Assembly (NCBI RefSeq): GCF_900005615.1
Contig: NZ_LN832559.1
Span: 464,837 to 528,836 of the forward strand
Length of the DNA: 64,000 nucleotides
Reading direction: 5' to 3'
DNA from: Paracoccus aminovorans
GTDB taxonomy: Bacteria; Pseudomonadota; Alphaproteobacteria; Rhodobacterales; Rhodobacteraceae
Both the position numbers and the translations under genes were made by a program. The notes beneath the pieces are model-generated. The model worked only from the letters and a program-made list of their open reading frames with translations. It was not told where the DNA came from and made no database searches. Below are positions 26,063 through 34,543 of this stretch, one piece after another (positions within the stretch are counted from its first letter, which is position 1; every line of letters begins with the position of its first letter).

Positions 26063-26257
26063 TTAGTGGGCGCGGGCGATCTGATCGATGTCGCCGCGGC
26101 ACAGGCCGATGTCGTCCAGCTCGCGATCCGTCAGGCGGCTCAGCGCGTTCTTCGTGACGCGCACTTCGTTCCAGGCAGTCAGGGCCGCCCAGATTTTCGA
26201 GCCAATTCCGAAGAAACCCAGCCCGCTGTCAATGCGGATTGCGTCAATCGCAGCCAT
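26063..26257 (-). CDS. DUF1127 domain-containing small protein
   Basis: 64 residues, ending TDRELDDIGLCRGDIDQIAR, the arginine/aspartate-rich DUF1127 (YjiS-like) signature. Such proteins are small, basic to neutral, and in alphaproteobacteria have been linked to RNA turnover, phosphate and carbon homeostasis and stress. The ATG at 26257 has AAGGTGA upstream; a longer open frame exists but the extension shows no similarity. A 7-3-7 inverted repeat lies about 100 bases upstream (26360-26376). Convergent with prmA. Confidence 0.87.
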   Translation of the reverse strand: MAAIDAIRIDSGLGFFGIGSKIWAALTAWNEVRVTKNALSRLTDRELDDIGLCRGDIDQIARAH

Positions 26258-26359
26258 AGTCTTCACCTTGAGATATGCCCGCTCATCGGGCGCTTCGTTG
26301 ATGACACAGCATATAGATCGGGCTCTTCGCGAAAACCACGGACAAACCGGCATTGCCGC

Positions 26360-26376
26360 TATGCAGCAACTGCATA
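26360..26376. promoter_or_regulatory. Inverted repeat TATGCAG-CAA-CTGCATA upstream of DUF1127 gene
   Basis: A perfect 7-bp inverted repeat with 3-base spacer, in a 237-bp gap between rsmE stop and the DUF1127 start. The rest of the gap is AT-rich for this genome (CTTAACTTTTGTGACGG near 26391), consistent with a promoter region for the DUF1127 gene. A regulator site is plausible, unproven. Confidence 0.45.
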
Positions 26377-26494
26377 AGCAACCGTTTTTTCTTAACTTTT
26401 GTGACGGAAGGGTAAATTTGCGAAGCGCGCAGCAAGATTCCGCGACAAAACCGGCCAGCCGCGGTGAAAGATTGCGCGCAGGCGGCCTGATCGC

Positions 26495-27214
26495 CTAGCG
26501 CCAGTCGCCCAGCCGGGCCTGCCACAGGACAAGTGACGCAACGGCAGCGGTATCGGCGCGCAGGATTCGGGGGCCCAGAGAGATGCGGGTGACGCAATCC
26601 ATGGCCGCAAGCCGGCGGCGCTCGGCCTCGGACCAGCCGCCCTCGGGGCCGATGAGAATCGCCCAGGGACCGCGCGGCAGGTTCTCCAGCGTCTCGGCCG
26701 GGCCGGCCAGCGCCTCGTCGGCCCACAGGATGCGGCGGGCGCCGTCCCAGCCGTCCAGAAGCCGCGACAGCGGCAGCAGGTCGCAGACCTCGGGGACGAA
26801 GGTGCCGCCGCATTGCTCGGCCGCCTCGACGGCATGGGCCTGCAGGCGGTCCTGGCGGATGCGTTCGGAATTGGTGTGGTCGGTCTGCACCGGCAGGATG
26901 CGGGCGGCGCCCAGTTCGGCGGCCTTTTCCACGATGAAATCGGTGCGCGCCTTCTTGATCGGGGCAAAAACCAGCCACAGGTCCGGCGGGTCCAGCTGCG
27001 GCGCGGTCTGCCGCAGCGCCGCCAGATCGCCGCCGCGCTTGGCCAGCCGTTCGATCCGCGCCAGCCATTCGCCGTCGCGCCCGTTGAAGACCAGGATCTC
27101 GCCCCCCGGACCCTGCCGCATGACCGAGGCCAGGTAATGCGCCTGGTCGGGGTTCAGCGGGACGGCTTGTCCCTCGGCCAGGGGGTGCTCTATGAACAGT
27201 CTGATTTTCGCCAT
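26495..27214 (-). CDS. rsmE: 16S rRNA (uracil(1498)-N(3))-methyltransferase
   Basis: 239 residues. It starts MAKIRLFIEHPL, has the PUA-like N-terminal part (AHYLASVMRQGPGGEILVFN) and the SPOUT-fold C-terminal part with ILIGPEGGWSEAERR, SLGPRILRADTA, the deep-knot SAM site. RsmE methylates U1498 of 16S rRNA in the assembled small subunit. The start ATG at 27214 is only 17 bases from the ubiA start on the other strand, so the two share a very tight divergent promoter region. Confidence 0.95.
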   Translation of the reverse strand: MAKIRLFIEHPLAEGQAVPLNPDQAHYLASVMRQGPGGEILVFNGRDGEWLARIERLAKRGGDLAALRQTAPQLDPPDLWLVFAPIKKARTDFIVEKAAELGAARILPVQTDHTNSERIRQDRLQAHAVEAAEQCGGTFVPEVCDLLPLSRLLDGWDGARRILWADEALAGPAETLENLPRGPWAILIGPEGGWSEAERRRLAAMDCVTRISLGPRILRADTAAVASLVLWQARLGDWR

Positions 27215-27230
27215 GATGGGGCGCAGCCTA

Positions 27231-28187
27231 ATGCAGACCACCCGCCCGACGCCAGAGGGGCCCGGCACCGTCGCGGACGCCCCGCCCGACAATTGGGTGG
27301 ACCGCCACGCCCCGCCGGGCTGGAGGCCCTGGCTGCGCATGTCCCGCGCCGACCGCCCGATCGGGACCTGGCTGCTGCTGCTGCCCTGCTGGTGGGGGAT
27401 CGGGCTGGCCATGATCGCGGACCGGCCGGAGTGGCGCGACCTGTGGATCGCCCTGGCCTGCGGGCTGGGCGCCCTGCTGATGCGGGGCGCCGGCTGCACC
27501 TGGAACGACATCACCGACCGCGACATCGACGCTCAGGTGGCGCGGACGCGGTCGCGGCCGATTCCCTCGGGGCAGGTGACGGTCGCGGGGGCGCTGGTCT
27601 GGCTGGCGGCGCAGGCGCTGGCCGGGTTCGTCATCCTGCTGACCCTGGGCGCGGCGGCCATCGGCTTGGGCGTGGCTTCGCTGGCGCTGGTGGCGATCTA
27701 TCCCTTCGCCAAGCGCTTCACCTGGTGGCCGCAGCTGTTCCTGGGGCTCGCCTTCAACTGGGGCGCGCTGCTGGCCTGGGCCGCGCATACCGGCAACCTG
27801 GCGCCGGCGCCGGTGCTGGCCTGGCTTTCGGGCATCGCCTGGACGATCTTCTACGACACGATCTACGCCCACCAGGACACCGAGGACGACGCCCTGATCG
27901 GGGTCAAATCCACCGCGCGCCTGTTCGGCCGCGACACGCATCGCTGGCTGGCGGGCTTCGGCGCGGCCTCGGCGGCGCTGCTGGCGCTGGCGGTGCTGGC
28001 GGCGGGGGCGCAGGGATGGGCGCTGATCCTCGCCCTGCTGGGGGTTGCGGGTTTTGCCGCGCATCTGGCCTGGCAGCTGTGGCGTCTGGACATTGCGGAC
28101 GGCGCGGACTGCCTGCGGCTGTTCCGCAGCAACCGCGACGCCGGGCTGGTGGTTGCGCTGTTTCTCGCCCTGGCCGGGCTGGCCTGA
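27231..28187 (+). CDS. ubiA: 4-hydroxybenzoate polyprenyltransferase
   Basis: 318 residues with eight or nine membrane helices. The first Asp-rich motif is NDITDRDID (Asn92-Asp93 and Asp96) and the second DTIYAHQDTEDD (from Asp209), both binding magnesium and prenyl diphosphate. UbiA attaches the polyprenyl tail to 4-hydroxybenzoate, the membrane-committed step of ubiquinone synthesis. I placed the start at ATG 27231; an upstream ATG at 27192 would overlap rsmE's start. The COQ9 gene is in the same window but 9 kb away. Confidence 0.94.
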   Translation: MQTTRPTPEGPGTVADAPPDNWVDRHAPPGWRPWLRMSRADRPIGTWLLLLPCWWGIGLAMIADRPEWRDLWIALACGLGALLMRGAGCTWNDITDRDIDAQVARTRSRPIPSGQVTVAGALVWLAAQALAGFVILLTLGAAAIGLGVASLALVAIYPFAKRFTWWPQLFLGLAFNWGALLAWAAHTGNLAPAPVLAWLSGIAWTIFYDTIYAHQDTEDDALIGVKSTARLFGRDTHRWLAGFGAASAALLALAVLAAGAQGWALILALLGVAGFAAHLAWQLWRLDIADGADCLRLFRSNRDAGLVVALFLALAGLA

Positions 28188-28249
28188 TTGCGAAACCGGC
28201 GGGCAGGGTTTACATCCGGCGGGTCGGAAACAGCCCGAGGGTCCCCCTG

Positions 28250-30505
28250 ATGGCCAATCCCAAGCGATCCGCGCCGCGTCGCGGCCCGGTCGTCCTGGCA
28301 AGCCTGGTCGCGCTTGCCGCAGCCGGCGGCCTGTCCCTGTGGGGCGCCACCGCCGCCGCCGATTTCGTCGAACAGCGCGCCGCGCGCGACGTCTCGGCCG
28401 TGCTGGCGGATTACGACTGGATCACCGTCGGCACCGATGGCTTGCAGGTGCAACTGGGCGGCGTCGCCCCGGACGAGGTGCAGCGCTTTCGCGCCCGGGC
28501 CCGGGCCGAGTCGGTGGTCGGCGCCGGCCGCGTGATCGACGACATCCAGGTCGCCGCCGCCGCGGCCCTGGCCACCCCCGACTTCGAGATCGAGCTTCTG
28601 CGCAACGACGAGGGCATCTCGATCATCGGCCTGGTCCCCGCCAGCCTGGATCGCAAGGGGCTGGTCGATCGGCTGAAGCGCCAGACCGGGGCCGCGCAGG
28701 TGTCGGACCTGATGGAGAGCGCGGATTACCCGGTCCCCGAGGCCTGGGAGGACGCCTTTGCCTTCGGCCTCAAGGCAGCGGAACTGGCGCGGCGGGCCAA
28801 GGTCTCGGTCGCGGCGGGCCGGGTCTCGGTCCGCGCCATCACCGACAGCCCGCGCGAGAAGGTGGCGCTGGAAGCGGCCCTGGCCCGCGCCCGGCCGGCC
28901 ACGGTCACCCTGACCGCCGACATCACCGCGCCGCGGCCGGTGATCGCGCCCTTCACCCTGCGCTTCGTCAAGGATGCGGCGGGGCCCCGCTTCGATGCCT
29001 GCGCCGCCGATACCGAGGCGGCGCGCGACCGCATCCTGGATGCGGGGCGCGCGGCCGGCGTGGCGGGCGATCCGCCCTGTCCGCTGGGCCTTGGTGCGCC
29101 CTCGCCCCGCTGGGCCGATGCGGCGGTGCCGGCGATCCGCGCGGTCGAAAGCATGGGGGCGGGCTCGGTGACGATCTCGGACACCCAGGTGGCGCTGTTC
29201 GCCCCAGCCGAGGTCGAGAGTGCCCGCTTCGACGAGGCGGCCGGCCGGCTGGAAGCAGCGCTGCCGCCGGCCTTCGATCTGACCGCGCAGCATGAACAGC
29301 CCGATGCCGCGGCCAAGGGCCCGGCGGAGTTCGTGGCGGTGGTCGATCACGGCGGCGTCTCGCTGCGCGGGCGGATCACCGACGACCGCATGCGCGAGGC
29401 GGTGGAAAGCATCGCCCGCGCCCGCTTCGGCCATGTCGACAGCGCGCTGCGCAGCGACGATTCGGTGCCGGGCGGCTGGACGCTGCGCGCCATCGCCGCC
29501 ATCGAGGCCATGGGCGGGCTGGAGCGCGGCACGGCGACGGTGACGCCGGACCTGGTGCGGGTCAGCGGGGTCTCGGGCAGCCAGACCGCCTCGGACATGG
29601 TGGCGGCGCGGCTGGCGCAGCGGCTGGGGCCGGGCGCGCGCTATGAGCTGGCGATCCGCTACGACCAACGCATGGACCCGCTGCTGGGCCTGCCCTCGGG
29701 CGTGGAATGCGTGGACCGGCTGAACGCGGCGATGCGGGAATCCGAGATCGGCTTCGAGCCGAACAAGTCGCTGATCGCCGGCGATCCCGGCCCGACGCTG
29801 GCCCGGCTGGCCGAGACCATGACGCTTTGCGCGGATTTCCGCATCGAGGTCGGTGGCCATACCGATTCCCAGGGCTCGGCCGGGTTCAACGCGGAACTGT
29901 CGCGCTCGCGCGCGCAGGCGGTGCTGACGGCGATGAAGGAGGCCGGGATCGACACCGCCAACCTGACCGCCAAGGGCTATGGCGAAAGCCGGCCGGTGGC
30001 CGAGAACGACACCGACGCCGGCCGCGAGGCCAACCGGCGCATCGAATTCACCCTGCTGTCGGACGAGCCGGTGATGACCCGGGCACCGTCGCCGGCCGCG
30101 CTGGTCAAGGGCGTGACCGACAGCGCCGAAGCGGTCGCCGCCCGCGCCCGGGCGGCCGCGCAGGCGGCGGCGACCGCCGCCATCGGCCCGGCGCTCGGGG
30201 TGCCGACCGACCCCGCCCTGGCGCTGACCGCCGCGACCGAGCCGGCCGCGCTGGCGGTGGCGCCGGTGGCCCCCGCCCATGCCGGGACCCTGCCGGCCGC
30301 TGCGGCCGTGCTGCCCGACCGGCTGGCGATCCTGGCCGCGACCGGGCCGGCGGCCGCGCTGCTGCCGCCTCCGGTCGATCCGGCGGCGGCAGCCACGCTG
30401 CCGGCCGCGGCCGCGCTGGTCGAGGCCGCGACCGAGACCGCCACCCTGCCGGCCGCCGGCGCGGTGCAGCTGAACCGCCCGCAGCCGCGTCCCGAGACGC
30501 CCTGA
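28250..30505 (+). CDS. Envelope protein with BON-like modules and OmpA C-terminal domain
   Basis: 751 residues. A basic start and one hydrophobic segment (about 13-37) anchor or export it. Then come several BON-like modules of about 70 residues, each with a beginning such as WITVGTDGLQVQLGGVAPD or VDHGGVSLRGRITDD. The peptidoglycan-binding OmpA domain spans about 494-603 (IEVGGHTDSQGSAGFNAELS, then GYGESRPVAENDTDAGREAN). The last 148 residues are an Ala/Pro/Val-rich low-complexity tail unusual after an OmpA domain. A link between membrane and cell wall is likely; the exact role is not. The next gene follows after 37 bp. Confidence 0.88.
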   Translation: MANPKRSAPRRGPVVLASLVALAAAGGLSLWGATAAADFVEQRAARDVSAVLADYDWITVGTDGLQVQLGGVAPDEVQRFRARARAESVVGAGRVIDDIQVAAAAALATPDFEIELLRNDEGISIIGLVPASLDRKGLVDRLKRQTGAAQVSDLMESADYPVPEAWEDAFAFGLKAAELARRAKVSVAAGRVSVRAITDSPREKVALEAALARARPATVTLTADITAPRPVIAPFTLRFVKDAAGPRFDACAADTEAARDRILDAGRAAGVAGDPPCPLGLGAPSPRWADAAVPAIRAVESMGAGSVTISDTQVALFAPAEVESARFDEAAGRLEAALPPAFDLTAQHEQPDAAAKGPAEFVAVVDHGGVSLRGRITDDRMREAVESIARARFGHVDSALRSDDSVPGGWTLRAIAAIEAMGGLERGTATVTPDLVRVSGVSGSQTASDMVAARLAQRLGPGARYELAIRYDQRMDPLLGLPSGVECVDRLNAAMRESEIGFEPNKSLIAGDPGPTLARLAETMTLCADFRIEVGGHTDSQGSAGFNAELSRSRAQAVLTAMKEAGIDTANLTAKGYGESRPVAENDTDAGREANRRIEFTLLSDEPVMTRAPSPAALVKGVTDSAEAVAARARAAAQAAATAAIGPALGVPTDPALALTAATEPAALAVAPVAPAHAGTLPAAAAVLPDRLAILAATGPAAALLPPPVDPAAAATLPAAAALVEAATETATLPAAGAVQLNRPQPRPETP

Positions 30506-30542
30506 TGCCGCCCCGATCCCGCAACCCATCACCCGAGCCTGC

Positions 30543-30875
30543 ATGAACCGCAACGAATTCATCCTTGCCACCGCGATCATCCTGTTCGCCGCCTTCCTGC
30601 TGGGCTGGTTCGCCAGCTGGCTGATCCACCGCCTGTCCCGCGTCACCCGCGCCGAGATGGGCGAGCTGGAGAGCATGGCCCAGCAGCTGCACGAGGCCGA
30701 GGAGGCCCGCGATCTGGCCGTTTCGCAACTGGAAGAGCGCGAGGCCGATCTGATCGCGCGCCTGGGCAGCGCCGAAGCCGGATTGCGCGCCGCCCAGGGC
30801 GAGCTTGCGGAAAGCCGGACCGAGATCGAGGAATTGCGCAGCTATATCGACCGCAAGCTGGGCCGGAAGGGCTAG
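30543..30875 (+). CDS. Single-pass membrane protein with coiled coil
   Basis: 110 residues: N-terminal membrane helix (FILATAIILFAAFLLGW), a short basic stretch, then a long charged coiled coil from about residue 38 to 103 (MGELESMAQQLHEAEEARDL onward), with heptads of Leu/Ala. It is on the same strand, 37 bp after the BON/OmpA gene, and is probably cotranscribed with it. Not assigned to a named family; it could hold the OmpA protein in a complex or act alone. Confidence 0.75.
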   Translation: MNRNEFILATAIILFAAFLLGWFASWLIHRLSRVTRAEMGELESMAQQLHEAEEARDLAVSQLEEREADLIARLGSAEAGLRAAQGELAESRTEIEELRSYIDRKLGRKG

Positions 30876-30971
30876 CGGGTTCGCGCGCGTTTCGGGCCGG
30901 GACTTTGCCCCGCACCCCAGGGTATCGGGAAGGCGGAAAGCGCCGCGGCTCCGAGGCGATGGCCGACGGGG

Positions 30972-31832
30972 TCAGCCTTTTCCCCGGCCGAACCTCCTGC
31001 CGATCCAGCCCACTGCGGATGAGGCTGCGGCCACCGTTCCCGATGCTGCGCGGCCCATCGAGGCCCGGACCGAGTTCTGTTCGTCGAGCGCCCGCAGGAT
31101 GCGCTCGATGGCCATTTCCTCGCGCTCGTCCACGGTGCCGTCGGCTCGGGCGATGTCCGTCAGCAAGACCTTGATTTCCTGCTGCACCGCCGAGAACTTG
31201 CAGTCCGGGTTGGCGTGAACGAAGGCGGCCAAGGCCTGGGTCATGTCGGCAAGCCGGGATTTCTCGGCGTTCTCCTGCAAAAGCATCAGAGCATGACCGA
31301 CATAGGTCGCGTCATAGCCCCAGTCGTGGATGAAATAGTCGCGGATCACGGCGATCTCGCGCGGGTCGGCTTCGCCGTCGATCGTCGCGATCTTCAGCGA
31401 CAGCGCCCCCATCAGGTCCAGGAGCGAGGATCCCAGAAGGTCGATGGGTGTGTTCAGGAACTTGGGCACCACCTCGACCCGCGAATCCTCATAGCCCCGA
31501 AACAGCCGCATGACGCCGTAATAGGCGCCGCCGCTGGCCAGGGCGGCGGCCACGACCCAGCCGACCGGAGTGACCGCCGCGCCGCCGAAGCCAAGCGCGG
31601 CCATCAGTCCGGTCTTGGAAAAGAAGGCTCCGGCGACGGCCCCCGATTGCGCGATGGTCGCCCCTGTCGAGGCGGCACCGCCCACGTCCCACAGGTCGCC
31701 AGCGACCTTGGAAAGCTTGACCGAGGTAAATGCATCCTCGCGGATGCCCAGTCGGGCCTTGAATTTCAGGTCGTTGGCGATGATACGCTGAACGTCCTCG
31801 AATTGGTCGATCTGTTCCTGTTCCGTGCTCAT
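30972..31832 (-). CDS. TerB-family protein with hydrophobic midsection
   Basis: 286 residues. The N-terminal half has a stretch rich in Gly/Ala (GAVAGAFFSKTGLMAALGFG and AAVTPVGWVVAAALASGGAY), probably membrane-associated. The C-terminal half has a TerB-like fold: LSLKIATIDGEADPREIAVI and, as a second acidic patch, LLTDIARADGTVDEREEMAI, the metal-binding DGxxxxxE pattern duplicated in TerB (PF05099). The very C-terminus is basic. TerB domains appear in stress and phage-defence gene clusters, but nothing of that sort is around it. The start overlaps the end of the decayed gene upstream (ATGA). Confidence 0.75.
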   Translation of the reverse strand: MSTEQEQIDQFEDVQRIIANDLKFKARLGIREDAFTSVKLSKVAGDLWDVGGAASTGATIAQSGAVAGAFFSKTGLMAALGFGGAAVTPVGWVVAAALASGGAYYGVMRLFRGYEDSRVEVVPKFLNTPIDLLGSSLLDLMGALSLKIATIDGEADPREIAVIRDYFIHDWGYDATYVGHALMLLQENAEKSRLADMTQALAAFVHANPDCKFSAVQQEIKVLLTDIARADGTVDEREEMAIERILRALDEQNSVRASMGRAASGTVAAASSAVGWIGRRFGRGKG

Positions 31833-32300
31833 GCCGCGACTGCTCCGTTCAAGGCCGAGAACGGCTGGGCAACGCGGTCTGTCGCATCCTTCGTCGCGTG
31901 GTTGCGGATGCCTGGATCGTGCCGGCGGTCATGCCGATCAACAGCAGCAGCTTTTGCAGCGCCAGGGCAAGGGCTGCCGATCAGCGGAACCCCACCGATC
32001 AGGGCGCTCAGGGGCAGCGCCACCGCGACACCAAGCGCGGTGCCGGGGATTGTCCGCGCCACCAGATCGCAGTGCTGACCATGCGTCGCCCGATGGCCAC
32101 CACCACCTCGCCAACCTTGATCGTGAATTGCGCCAGATCGCAGAGAAGGACCTTGATGTCGGCGGACGGCTCCTGCGGCCCAGGACATCACTAATCTTGC
32201 ACAGATGCAGAGCATCGTTGCAGAGGTCGATGGCCTCATCGAGACTGGAGAGGGAATACTCTCGGACAATTTGGCACGCCGCAACAAACACTTGTGCCAT
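31829..32300 (-). pseudogene. Decayed gene upstream of the TerB-like gene
   Basis: Reading downstream from an ATG at 32300, one frame gives MAQVFVAACQIVREYSLSSL and DEAIDLCNDALHLCKIS, a second frame gives DIKVLLCDLAQFTIKVGEVV, a third ALGVAVALPLSALIGGVPLI, and yet another shift gives ALALQKLLLLIGMTAGTIQA. The pieces join to a plausible small protein with two C-terminal membrane helices, so at least three frame changes are needed. The last frame's stop overlaps the TerB-like ATG, suggesting the intact ancestor was translationally coupled to it. It is followed by no intact copy in this window. Confidence 0.6.
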
Positions 32301-32376
32301 TGTCAGGGCAGTGCCTCGGCGTCGCGCATCCGGATTTCATCCCGCCGGCCCTGTCGGGATCGGCTGGTCGGTGTGG

Positions 32377-32401
32377 AAAAGGGCGCCGAAAGCCGGCGCC
32401 C
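32377..32401 (-). terminator. Terminator of the sseA-aminotransferase unit
   Basis: On the minus strand, GGGCGCCG and CGGCGCCC pairs (32381-32388 with 32394-32401) close a 5-base loop and are followed by four T. It is 22 bases after the aminotransferase stop. Confidence 0.8.
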
Positions 32402-32423
32402 CGCGTTCGCGATGAAAGGCCGG

Positions 32424-33608
32424 TCAGACGCCCGCTTCGATGATGGCACGCGCCAGGATCGGGATCGTGGTCTGGTTCAGGCCGGCGATGTTGATGCGGG
32501 AATCGCCCACCATGTAGATGCCGAACTCTTCCTTGACCTGCTTCACCTGCTCGGGCGTGGCGCCCAGGCGCGAGAACATGCCGCGATGCTCGGCCACGAA
32601 GCCGAAGCGGTCCGAGCCCGACAGGCTGCGCAATTCGGCCGCCAGCTGCTCGCGCAGCTTCAGCATGCCGCCGCGCACGGCCTCAAGCTCGGCCATCCAG
32701 TCGGCGCGCAGTTCGGGCGTGGTCAGCACGGTCGAGACGATCCTGGCGCCGTGGAAGGGCGGGAAGGAATAGGTCTGGCGGTTCAGGAAGGCCATGGTCC
32801 CCTGCGCCAGCTCCTTGGTCGCCGCGTCGGCGCACAGCGCCAGCAGGATGCCGGTGCGCTCGCGATAGATGCCGAAGTTCTTGCTGCACGAGGCGGCGAT
32901 CAGCACCTCGGGGATGCGGCTGGCGATCAGCCGGGTGCCGGCGGCGTCCTGTTCCAGCCCGTCGCCGAAGCCCTGGTAGGCCAGGTCGATCAGCGGCGTG
33001 GCGCCGGTCTTTTCCAGGATCGCGGCGACCTCGGCCCATTGCTCCAGCGTCAGGTTGGCGCCGGTCGGGTTGTGGCAGCAGCCATGCAGCAGCACCACGT
33101 CGCCCTGTTTCGCGGCCGAGATGTCGGCCTTCATCGCCTCGAAATCGACGCCCCGGGTCTCGGCGTCGAAATAGCGGTATTCGACCACCGGCACGCCCAT
33201 GAAGTTCATGATCGAGACATGGTTCGGCCAGGTCGGGTTGCTGACGAAGACCTTCAGGCCGGGATTGGCCAGCCGCGCCAGTTCCAGCGCCTGGCGGATG
33301 GCGCCGGTGCCGCCGACGGTGGCCAGCGCCGCCGTGGTCCCGGGCTTGTAGAGATCGCCCAGGATCATCTCGGCCATGGCCTTGTGGAACTCGGGCTCTC
33401 CGGCCAGGCCGGCATAGGACTTGGTGGTTTCGGCTTCCAGCATCCGCTGTTCGGCGGCGCGGACGGCGCGCATGATCGGGGTGCGGCCGTCGGCATCCTT
33501 GTAGACCCCCACGCCCAGGTCGATCTTGCCCTGGCGGGGATCGGCCTTGAACTCGCCCATCAGGGCCAGGATCTTGTCGGGGGCCTGCGGTTTCAGATTG
33601 CCCAGCAT
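32424..33608 (-). CDS. Aromatic amino acid aminotransferase (class I)
   Basis: 394 residues. It starts MLGNLKPQAPDKILALMGEF and has GVYKDADGRTPIMRAV, VSNPTWPNHVSI, LHGCCHNPTGANLT, DLAYQGFGDGLEQD and SCSKNFGIYRERTG with the PLP lysine, all matching the AspC/TyrB subgroup of bacterial class I aminotransferases. In Rhodobacter and Paracoccus relatives such enzymes transaminate aspartate, tyrosine and phenylalanine. The start ATG at 33608 overlaps the stop of sseA (TGATG), so the two are co-translated. Aspartate versus aromatic preference cannot be read safely. Confidence 0.9.
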   Translation of the reverse strand: MLGNLKPQAPDKILALMGEFKADPRQGKIDLGVGVYKDADGRTPIMRAVRAAEQRMLEAETTKSYAGLAGEPEFHKAMAEMILGDLYKPGTTAALATVGGTGAIRQALELARLANPGLKVFVSNPTWPNHVSIMNFMGVPVVEYRYFDAETRGVDFEAMKADISAAKQGDVVLLHGCCHNPTGANLTLEQWAEVAAILEKTGATPLIDLAYQGFGDGLEQDAAGTRLIASRIPEVLIAASCSKNFGIYRERTGILLALCADAATKELAQGTMAFLNRQTYSFPPFHGARIVSTVLTTPELRADWMAELEAVRGGMLKLREQLAAELRSLSGSDRFGFVAEHRGMFSRLGATPEQVKQVKEEFGIYMVGDSRINIAGLNQTTIPILARAIIEAGV

Positions 33609-34468
33609 CACGCGTCTCCGGTTGCGATTTTAAGATCGGGGAAGCTGCCCCATTCGGCCCAGCTTCCGTCATAAAGCGAATGGTCCCGGTGGCCGATGCG
33701 CTCCAGCGCCAGGAACAGCGAGGCCGCCGTCACGCCCGAGCCGCAGGTGGTGATCACCGGCCGCGACAGGTCCACGCCGGCCGCCTCGAAGGCAGCGCGC
33801 AGCTCGGCCACGGGTTTCAGCGTGCCGTCGGCGTCGTAGAGCCGGCCGAAGGGCAGGCTGCGCGATCCGGGGATATGGCCCGAGCGCAGGCCGGGGCGCG
33901 GCTCGGGGGCCTCGCCGCGAAAGCGTTCGGGGCCGCGGGCATCGACGATCTGCTGGTCGCCCAGCTTGCTGGCGGCGGCGACCTGGGTCACGTCGCGCAC
34001 CAGCGCCGCCTGGCGCTGCACGGTGATGTGTCGGTCGCGCAGGATCGGCGGCATGTCCTCGACCTCGCGGCCTTCGGCCAGCCATTTGCCGAAGCCGCCG
34101 TCCAGCACGGCCACATCCTGCTTTCCCATCAGCCGGAAGGTCCACCAGACCCGCGCCGCCGAGCGCACCGGCGAATTGTCATAGACCACCACCTGGTGGC
34201 CGTCGCCGATGCCCATGGCGCGCATGCGGCTGACGAACATCTCGGGCTGCGGCGCCATATGCGGCAGCTCGCTGCGCTTGTCCGCGATCTCGTCGATGTT
34301 GAAGAAGCGGGCGCCCGGAATATGCGCGTCCATGTATTCGGCGCGGGCGTCGCGGTCCGGCTCCAGGAACCAGCTGGCGTCGATGATGCGCAGGTCGGGA
34401 TCGTGCAGATGGGCGGCGAGCCAGCCGGTCGAGACCAGGACCTTCGGATCGTCGGAATCGGTGGACAT
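33608..34468 (-). CDS. sseA: 3-mercaptopyruvate sulfurtransferase
   Basis: 286 residues with two rhodanese domains. The catalytic Cys242 lies in TCGSGVTAASL; the CG(S/T)GVTA loop marks mercaptopyruvate rather than thiosulfate sulfurtransferases, which use CRKGVT. The N-terminal domain has WFLEPDRDARAEYMDAHIPG and DNSPVRSAARVWWTFRLMG. It moves sulfur from 3-mercaptopyruvate to acceptors such as thioredoxin or cyanide. The linked aminotransferase can make mercaptopyruvate-like keto acids from cysteine, so a joint role in cysteine breakdown is plausible but inferred. The start at 34468 fits the homology. Confidence 0.93.
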   Translation of the reverse strand: MSTDSDDPKVLVSTGWLAAHLHDPDLRIIDASWFLEPDRDARAEYMDAHIPGARFFNIDEIADKRSELPHMAPQPEMFVSRMRAMGIGDGHQVVVYDNSPVRSAARVWWTFRLMGKQDVAVLDGGFGKWLAEGREVEDMPPILRDRHITVQRQAALVRDVTQVAAASKLGDQQIVDARGPERFRGEAPEPRPGLRSGHIPGSRSLPFGRLYDADGTLKPVAELRAAFEAAGVDLSRPVITTCGSGVTAASLFLALERIGHRDHSLYDGSWAEWGSFPDLKIATGDA

Positions 34469-34543
34469 CGGCCTTCCCCCCGGGCGCAGAAACGACACCG
34501 ATGTAACCCCAGCCGCGCGGGCCTGCAATGCTTAACCCGGGGG

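Noticed and set aside
26813..30505. A 1230-codon open frame that covers rsmE, ubiA and runs into the OmpA gene
   Set aside because: Only its last part is the real OmpA frame. The rest is an artefact of high GC, with few stop codons, biased low-complexity composition and no family resemblance.
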